From Halobacterium zhouii (GTDB lineage: Archaea > Halobacteriota > Halobacteria > Halobacteriales > Halobacteriaceae): DNA of 64,000 nt. The position numbers were made by a program, and so were the translations under genes. Shown here one piece after another: positions 58,655 through 64,000 of the stretch. The stretch is taken from assembly GCF_021249405.1 (NCBI RefSeq), contig NZ_CP089593.1, positions 310,001 through 374,000 on the forward strand, written 5' to 3'. Under the pieces are notes generated by a model, which saw only the letters and a program-made list of their open reading frames with translations, ran no database searches and was not told the origin of the DNA. Within the stretch, counting starts at the first letter, position 1, and every line of letters starts with the position of its first letter.

Positions 58655-60166
58655 CTACAGGTCGTACAGTTCGGTGTACTTCTCGGTGACGTGGTCGAGG
58701 AAGTGGTCGGCGTTGTACGCCTCGCCGGTGGCTTCTTCGACGAGTTCCGGCGTCGTGTACCGCGCGCCGTGCTGGTGGATATGCTCCTCCAGCCAGTCCG
58801 CGATGACGTCGAAGTTGCCTTTCCGGACCTTCGCCTCGACGTCGCCGACGTCCTCCTCCAGAGCGTCGTAGATCTGGGCGGCGAGCACGCTCCCCAGCGA
58901 GTACGTCGGGAAGTAGCCGAAGGACCCGTGGCTCCAGTGGATGTCCTGCAGGCAGCCCTCCGCGTCGGTGTCCGGGCGCACGCCGAGGTACTCCTCGTAC
59001 TTGTCGTTCCACGCCTCGGGGACGTCCTCGACGTCGAGGTCGCCCTCGATGAGCGCGCGCTCGATCTCGAAGCGCACCACGATGTGCATGTGGTAGGTGA
59101 GTTCGTCCGCCTCCACGCGAATCAGGTTGTCGTCGTACACCTCGTTGGCGGCCTCGAAGCCCTCGCGGGGCGTCGCATCCTCGACCTGCGAGAAGCGCTC
59201 TTTCATCGCGGGCAGGAACTTCTCCCAGAACACCTCGGAGCGCCCGACGTGGTTCTCCCAGAGGCGGCTCTGGGACTCGTGGACGGTGAGGTCACGCGAC
59301 TCACCGAGCGGGCTGCCGTACTGCTCGCGGGGCAGGCCGAGCGTGTAGCGCGCGTGCCCGAACTCGTGGATGGTGGACATCAGGGCGTCCACGGGGTCGT
59401 CCTCTTTGAAGCGCGTCGTCACGCGAGCGTCGAACTGCGTCCCCGAGGAGAACGGGTGGGGCGCGGTGTCGACGCGACCGTGCTCCCAGTCGTAGCCGAG
59501 CGTGTCGAGGGTGTCCCGCGCGAGTTCCTCCTGGGTGTCCACGTCGAACTCGCCGTCGAACGGGTCCGCGAGTTCCACGTCGCTCTCCCGGATGTCCTCG
59601 ATGAGCGGCACGAGTTCCTCGCGGAGACGCGAGAGCACGCGCTCTGCGGTCTCGAGGTCGAGGTACGGCTCGTAGTCCGCGAACAGCACCGCGTACGGGT
59701 CGGCCTCGTCGTCGATGTGCGCGGCGTACTCCCGCTTGAGTTCGACGAGTTCCTCCAGGATGGGCGCGAAGACCGAGAAGTCGTCCTCCTCCCTGGCCTG
59801 CTTCCACTTCGGGAGCGCCTCCGAGGTCTTCTCGGAGATCTCCGCGACGAGGTCGTTGGGCACCTCAGCGGCGCGCTCGTAGTCGCGGCGGATCTCGCGC
59901 ACGACCGCCGCCTGCTCGTCGGTCAGGTCGGCGTCCTCGAGTTCGTCGAGCCACTCGCCCACCTGCTCCTCAGTGAGCAGGTCGTGGGACAGCGAAGAGA
60001 GCGCGGACTTCTGCTTCGACCGGGCGGGCGTGCCGCCCTCGGGCATCATGACTTCCTGGTCCCAGGAGAGGATGCCGTTCGCGTCGTTCACGCTCGAGAT
60101 CTGTTCGTAGTGCTCGAGCAGGTTTTCGTACGCTTCGGGGGCCTCGTCGGTGGCCTGTGTCGCCAT
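58655..60166 (-). CDS. M32 family metallocarboxypeptidase (second copy)
   Basis: 503 aa from ATG 60166. Same motif set as the first copy: HPFSSGTQFDARVTTRF, TIHEFGHARYTL (HExxH zinc site), LTVHESQSRLWENH, NLIRVEADELTYHMH, EGCLQDIHWSHG, and the usual GYFPTYSLG, lost in its paralogue. Taq carboxypeptidase type, cytosolic peptide turnover. Start: a longer frame upstream (60337) is not conserved-looking; MATQATDEAPEAYENLLEHY matches the first copy's N-terminus. Gene duplication in this segment is the likely source of the pair. Confidence 0.9.
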   Translation of the reverse strand: MATQATDEAPEAYENLLEHYEQISSVNDANGILSWDQEVMMPEGGTPARSKQKSALSSLSHDLLTEEQVGEWLDELEDADLTDEQAAVVREIRRDYERAAEVPNDLVAEISEKTSEALPKWKQAREEDDFSVFAPILEELVELKREYAAHIDDEADPYAVLFADYEPYLDLETAERVLSRLREELVPLIEDIRESDVELADPFDGEFDVDTQEELARDTLDTLGYDWEHGRVDTAPHPFSSGTQFDARVTTRFKEDDPVDALMSTIHEFGHARYTLGLPREQYGSPLGESRDLTVHESQSRLWENHVGRSEVFWEKFLPAMKERFSQVEDATPREGFEAANEVYDDNLIRVEADELTYHMHIVVRFEIERALIEGDLDVEDVPEAWNDKYEEYLGVRPDTDAEGCLQDIHWSHGSFGYFPTYSLGSVLAAQIYDALEEDVGDVEAKVRKGNFDVIADWLEEHIHQHGARYTTPELVEEATGEAYNADHFLDHVTEKYTELYDL

Positions 60167-60361
60167 AGTGCCACGTTCACGCGCGAACCTATGAGGGTTG
60201 TTGTCCTGGCCGTGTTGTCCCGGCCGCCGAACACACTGCGGCGGTTCTTCGGAGAACAGACGCGAGAGGAGTGCTATCTGGACTGAACGCGATACTGCGC
60301 GGTCTACTCGGGACACAAAAGCAGTGTCGTCTGCCAAAACGTGCCAGAGCCGTTGAACTGC

Positions 60362-61735
60362 CTACTCGTCGTCCGCTCGCGCCGTCGTCACGTAGACGGC
60401 GTCGCGCCGGAGGATGAACTCCTCGATGAACGCGATGACGTAGAAGATGGAGTTCACCACGAGGAACGCGCCGATGGTGAGCGCGGCGATGTACTCGTGT
60501 GGATGGTGGTCGAGTCCGTCCCGGCGGTCGCTGTAGAACATCGCGCCCGCGGCGATGACCGGGAAGACTCCGAGAATCGTCCAGAGAACGCGGCTGTACG
60601 GGAGGTACGCCGTGAGCTTCACGCCCGCGTCGAAGAAGCCCGCGGTCTGGAGCAGGTCGAGCAGCGGGAGCGGCAGTCCGATGAACAGAAGCGGCAACAG
60701 CAGGTTGTAGGAGAACGTCTGGACGGCGTCGGCTTTCGCTGTCTTCGACGGGCCCGGCGAGCGCATGATACGGCCGATGTGTCGGACGCTGACCTGCATC
60801 CAGCCGCGCGCCCAGCGCTTGCGCTGGCTCCACCACGACAGCACCGTCGTCGGCTGTTCCTCGTAGGTGATGATGTCGGGGTCCATGCGGATGGTCTTCC
60901 CCTCGGCGTGGATCTTCGCGGAGAGGTCGATGTCCTCGACGAGGATCTCCTCGTCGAACGGCCCGATCTCTTCGAACACCGTCGAGCGGAAGAACGCCTG
61001 GCCGCCGCCGAACAGCGTGAATCCGCCGAACACCTGCCGGGCGAACAGCTCGACCTTCTCGATGATGTGGCGGTCGACGGTGGCGTACAGCGCGATGAGG
61101 GAGTCGCCGGGGTTGCGGCCGTAACAGCGACCCTTCACGCACCAGGTGTCCTCCTCGGCGGCGAACCAGCGCACGGCGCGGTCGACGGCGTCGGATTCGA
61201 ACTGGTGGTCGGCGTCGATGCTCGCGATGATCTCGCCGTCCGCGTGTTCGAGCGCGTAGTTGGCGGCTACCGCTTTGCCACCGCCCTCCTCGTCGCGCTC
61301 GACGGCGACGAAGCGGCTATCCTCGGCGGCCGCGCGCTCCGCGATTTTGCCGGTGTTGTCGGTGCAGTCGGCCTCGTAGCAGATGACGACTTCGAGTTTC
61401 TCGGCGTCGTACTCGAGGTTCTTGCAGGCCTCGATGGTCTCCGGGAGGACGCTCGCCTCGTTGTACGCGGGGATGATGACGCTGACCGTCGGCCGCTCGT
61501 CGTCCGCGAGTTCGGGCGGGTCGGCTGCCTCCGGAACGGAGATGATAGCTGAGAGGGTGAGTCGTGCGAGCTGGACCAGGATGACCAGCAGAATGACCGT
61601 TTTCAACGCTCGGATGTACGACCAGGACAGGAGTGCCGGCAGCAGGCCGACGACGACGATGGCGAGTACGAGGCTCCCGTACAGCGCCACCTTCGAGAGG
61701 GAAACTGTCTGTTCGTCGACGCGCTCTACGTCCAT
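60362..61735 (-). CDS. Family 2 glycosyltransferase, processive type, membrane
   Basis: 457 aa. Two N-terminal membrane helices, then the GT-A catalytic domain: TVSVIIPAYNEASVLPETIE, ICYEADCTDNTGKIAERAAA, IIASIDADHQFESDAVDRAV (DxD-type), and QRKRWARGWMQVSVRHIGRI with the QxxRW motif of processive GT2 enzymes such as cellulose or hyaluronan synthases. Three or four C-terminal helices. Likely makes or exports a surface polysaccharide or lipid-linked sugar; donor and product unknown. No other glycan genes adjoin it. Confidence 0.87.
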   Translation of the reverse strand: MDVERVDEQTVSLSKVALYGSLVLAIVVVGLLPALLSWSYIRALKTVILLVILVQLARLTLSAIISVPEAADPPELADDERPTVSVIIPAYNEASVLPETIEACKNLEYDAEKLEVVICYEADCTDNTGKIAERAAAEDSRFVAVERDEEGGGKAVAANYALEHADGEIIASIDADHQFESDAVDRAVRWFAAEEDTWCVKGRCYGRNPGDSLIALYATVDRHIIEKVELFARQVFGGFTLFGGGQAFFRSTVFEEIGPFDEEILVEDIDLSAKIHAEGKTIRMDPDIITYEEQPTTVLSWWSQRKRWARGWMQVSVRHIGRIMRSPGPSKTAKADAVQTFSYNLLLPLLFIGLPLPLLDLLQTAGFFDAGVKLTAYLPYSRVLWTILGVFPVIAAGAMFYSDRRDGLDHHPHEYIAALTIGAFLVVNSIFYVIAFIEEFILRRDAVYVTTARADDE

Positions 61736-62021
61736 GTTACGTAACTCCGATACGAGCCAACCAAAAAACAGTACCGACTCGCGGGTAATTCAGGGTGTCA
61801 GGCGTTCGCACTCGAGATTCATCCTGCCTCCGTCTGATTGACACGTGCGGCGGTAGCCCCCTCTCCTGTCGGCGTGTCGTCAACGAACTGTTAGTCTGTC
61901 GCCGTCGACCTGTCGGTCGCGTGTCGACCGTCGCCGTTGAACCGACCGCCACGAATCGAATCATCGCCCGGTCGTGCGCTTGAACACCCTTATGGGTGCG
62001 CCGGGACAACTTCGAATCAAC
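61736..62021. other. 286-bp gap between the GT2 and PIN-ATPase genes
   Basis: Divergent gap (GT2 on minus, PIN-ATPase on plus). An ACCAAAAAACAG A-tract lies just upstream of the GT2 start (about 61760). No gene or hairpin is recognised; the plus-strand AT box is described separately. Confidence 0.5.
61988..61996 (+). promoter_or_regulatory. AT box of the PIN-ATPase gene
   Basis: CCCTTATGG, centred about 30 nt before the ATG at 62022. Confidence 0.5.
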
Positions 62022-63926
62022 ATGAACGTCGTTCCTGATACGAGCGTCGTCGTCGACGGCCGCGTCTCGGAGCGCGTCCGCGACGGCGAGTACGCCGGGG
62101 TCACCATCTACGTCCCGGAGGCCGTCGTCGGCGAAGTCGAAGCGCAAGCGAACAGCGGCCGGGAGACCGGGTGGGACGCACTGGAGGAACTCCAGCGCCT
62201 CGCCGACCTCGCCGACGACGGCGAGATAGAGCTTCACTACGTGGGGGACCGCGCCGCCGAGGAGGACATCCAGCGCGCGTCCGCAGGCGCAATCGACGCC
62301 ATCATCCGTGACGTGGCGGACGAGTACGACGCGGTGTTCGTGACGAGCGACATCGTGCAGGCCGAAGTAGCGAAGGCGAAGGGCCTGGACGTCGAGTATC
62401 TCGAACCCCTCGAACGCGAACTCGGTGAACTCGCGGTCGAGCAGTTCTTCGACGACGAGACGATGAGCGTCCACCTCAAGGAGGGCGTCGTGCCGATGGC
62501 CAAGCGCGGGAGCGTCGGCGAGGTGTCCTACGAGGAGGTCGGCGAGGACGTCCTCGAACCCGAGACGCTCAAGGAGTACGCGGGCGAAGTCGTCGACACC
62601 GCCAAGCGCGCGGACGACTCGTTCGTCGAACTGTCCGAGGACGGCATGACCATCGCGCAGGTCCGTGACATGCGCATCGCCATCTCCGAGCCCCCGTTCT
62701 CCGACGCGCTCGAAATCACGGCCGTGCGGCCCACCGTGAAGACGACGATGGAGGACTACGAACACCAGGAGGAACTCCAGGAGCGCCTCCTGGAGCGCGA
62801 CCGCGGCGTGCTCATCGCCGGCGCGCCGGGCGCCGGGAAGTCCACGTTCGGGCAGGCCGTCGCGGAGTTCCTCGCGGACTCCGGGTACGTCGTGAAGACG
62901 ATGGAGAAACCCCGCGACCTCCAGGTCGGGAAGGACGTCACGCAGTACACGGAACTCGGCGGGCAGATGGAGAAGACCGCAGACAGCCTCCTGATGGTGC
63001 GCCCGGACTACACCATCTACGACGAGGTGCGCAAGACCGGCGACTTCGAGGTGTTCGCGGACATGCGCCTCGCGGGTGTCGGGATGGTCGGCGTCGTCCA
63101 CGCGACGCGCCCCATCGACGCGCTCCAGCGCCTCGTCGGCCGCGTCGAACTCGGCATGATCCCCCAGATCGTGGACACCGTCGTCTATATCGAAGCGGGG
63201 GACGTCGAGACGGTGTACGACGTGGCGACAGAGGTGAAGGTGCCCGAGGGTCTGATGGAGGAGGACCTCGCGCGCCCCGTCATCCAGGTCCGGGACCAGT
63301 CCACGGGCAAGCCAGCCTACGAGATCTACACGTTCAACCGCCAGGTCGTCACCGTTCCGCTGGAGGACGGCGGCAGCGAGTCCGGCGTCGACCAGCTGGC
63401 GAAACAGGAGGTCGAGCGCGAGATTCAGGCCGCCACGCGCGACCAGGTCGAGGTCGACATCCAGGGGCCGAACAACGCGGTCGTCTACGTCTCCGACGAC
63501 GACATCAGCCACGTCATCGGGAAGGGCGGCGGCCGCATCTCGGACATCGAGAACCGCCTCGGCATCAGCATCGACGTGCGCACGCTCGACGAGCACCCGG
63601 GCGGGAGCGGTGGCGGTGCTGGCGGGAGCGGCGCGGGCGGCAGCGGCGGCGGTGCTGGCGGCGCGACAGGTTCTGCTGGCGGCCAGAGCGCGGGTCAGTC
63701 GGGCGACATCGTCACACCCGAGGTCACTTCGCGGCATATCATCATCCCGCTGGAGGGCAGTCGCTCCGGCGAGACGGTCGAAGTGCAGGCCGACGGCGAG
63801 TACCTGTTCACGGCGACGGTTGGCCGTGGTGGCGACATCAAGGTCTCCCGTGGCTCGGCCATCGCGGAGGAGTTAGAGCGCGCCATCGACCGCGAACTGA
63901 TGATCTCGGTCGTCCCGAACGAGTAG
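62022..63926 (+). CDS. PIN-PilT-type ATPase-KH protein
   Basis: 634 aa from ATG 62022. N-terminal PIN domain (1-125; NVVPDTSVVVDGRVSERVRD, ASAGAIDAIIRDVADEYDAV) with the acidic residues of a nuclease; the PilT/GspE-like ATPase (about 220-435) with Walker A LIAGAPGAGKSTFGQA (residue about 266) and MVRPDYTIYDEVRKTGDFEV; KH domain (about 495-530, ISHVIGKGGGRISDIENRLG); a Gly-rich linker (about 527-565); and a C-terminal beta domain (VTSRHIIIPLEGSRSGETVE). A conserved archaeal family of unknown function; PIN plus KH suggests ATP-driven RNA handling. Confidence 0.87.
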   Translation: MNVVPDTSVVVDGRVSERVRDGEYAGVTIYVPEAVVGEVEAQANSGRETGWDALEELQRLADLADDGEIELHYVGDRAAEEDIQRASAGAIDAIIRDVADEYDAVFVTSDIVQAEVAKAKGLDVEYLEPLERELGELAVEQFFDDETMSVHLKEGVVPMAKRGSVGEVSYEEVGEDVLEPETLKEYAGEVVDTAKRADDSFVELSEDGMTIAQVRDMRIAISEPPFSDALEITAVRPTVKTTMEDYEHQEELQERLLERDRGVLIAGAPGAGKSTFGQAVAEFLADSGYVVKTMEKPRDLQVGKDVTQYTELGGQMEKTADSLLMVRPDYTIYDEVRKTGDFEVFADMRLAGVGMVGVVHATRPIDALQRLVGRVELGMIPQIVDTVVYIEAGDVETVYDVATEVKVPEGLMEEDLARPVIQVRDQSTGKPAYEIYTFNRQVVTVPLEDGGSESGVDQLAKQEVEREIQAATRDQVEVDIQGPNNAVVYVSDDDISHVIGKGGGRISDIENRLGISIDVRTLDEHPGGSGGGAGGSGAGGSGGGAGGATGSAGGQSAGQSGDIVTPEVTSRHIIIPLEGSRSGETVEVQADGEYLFTATVGRGGDIKVSRGSAIAEELERAIDRELMISVVPNE

Positions 63927-63982
63927 GAGGCAGCCGACGAGAAGGCGACAACGAGCGAGAAGAGGGTCGTAGAACGGGAGCG

Positions 63983-64000
63983 CTACGCGGCTTCCGCGTC
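63983..64000 (-). CDS. Possible 3' end of a gene running out of the window
   Basis: On the minus strand the last bases read GACGCGGAAGCCGCGTAG, i.e. DAEAA and stop, a common haloarchaeal protein ending. Too short to identify; the rest lies beyond 64000. Confidence 0.25.
   Translation of the reverse strand, partial: DAEAA

Noticed and set aside
60191..60286. 31-codon open frame between the M32 and GT2 genes
   Set aside because: It has ATG to TGA and a plausible look but no promoter and no family resemblance, and it is within chance expectation.

Overview
The window is chromosomal DNA from an extremely halophilic archaeon (class Halobacteria). The evidence is high GC content, long open frames on both strands, Asp/Glu-rich proteins with few Lys, AT boxes about 25-30 nt upstream of start codons (leaderless transcripts), and typical gene content: bacterio-opsin-activator-type sensor, HalOD1 and DUF7344 proteins, CetZ, SepF, class I HMG-CoA reductase, geranylgeranyl reductase, Tat-dependent lipoprotein and GH3 enzyme, a PGF-CTERM protein, and many small CxxC zinc-finger proteins. 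Genus cannot be fixed from the sequence alone. I found no rRNA, tRNA, CRISPR array, prophage or intact insertion sequence.

Layout. 1-4710: nucleoside phosphorylase (cut by the window edge), HPP/UspA fusion, a TVGYGD potassium channel with a TrkA-N domain, and a radical-SAM tRNA methylthiotransferase. 4711-6160: a repeat-rich convergent gap carrying a 17-bp tandem repeat (14 full copies plus a partial one) that includes the stop codon of a HalOD1 gene, then the DUF7344-HalOD1 pair. 6160-13850: large PAS/GAF/Bat regulator, flavin disulfide reductase, Azf/uronate-dehydrogenase-like SDR, CDF transporter, Tat lipoprotein, HIT protein. 14005-21435: zinc-ribbon protein, methionine aminopeptidase, membrane protein, degenerate Nudix protein, Ntn asparaginase, CetZ, membrane protein, isocitrate dehydrogenase, SUI1/eIF1-like factor. 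21566-33733: four-CBS protein, small membrane proteins, HMG-CoA reductase, amidohydrolase, phosphoglycerate mutase, SepF, DUF5611, DUF7093, DUF6432, YgfZ-like and geranylgeranyl reductase genes. 33895-43811: Tat-exported GH3 beta-glucosidase with a PIN-gene remnant behind it, UvrA, LURP-one protein, YbaK, FabG-like SDR, UspA-AIM24 pair, ROK sugar kinase. 43897-48400: LVIVD/PGF-CTERM secreted protein, a strongly structured 350-nt non-coding element, NifU-like scaffold, FAU-1 and DUF7532, and a small acidic protein. 48506-63926: PrsW protease overlapping riboflavin synthase, CDA-like deaminase, an M24 pseudo-peptidase behind a UvrD-type helicase, two zinc microproteins, two M32 carboxypeptidases, GNAT, a GT2 glycosyltransferase and a PIN-ATPase-KH protein.

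How the genes fit together. Most loci are housekeeping: central carbon metabolism (icd, gpmI, Azf-like SDR, ROK kinase), isoprenoid lipid synthesis (HMG-CoA reductase, geranylgeranyl reductase), cell division and shape (SepF, CetZ), translation and RNA modification (methylthiotransferase, SUI1, FAU-1, YbaK, methionine aminopeptidase), and DNA repair (UvrA, UvrD-type helicase). The exported GH3 enzyme and ROK kinase together suggest oligosaccharide use.

The most unusual signals are not coding. One is a recurring pattern in which the 3' end of a gene, stop codon included, has been tandemly copied (4861-5112, 40881-40946, 58442-58482). The other is the non-coding element at 45414-45767, whose ends form a 23-position helix in which two G-U wobbles keep RNA pairing.
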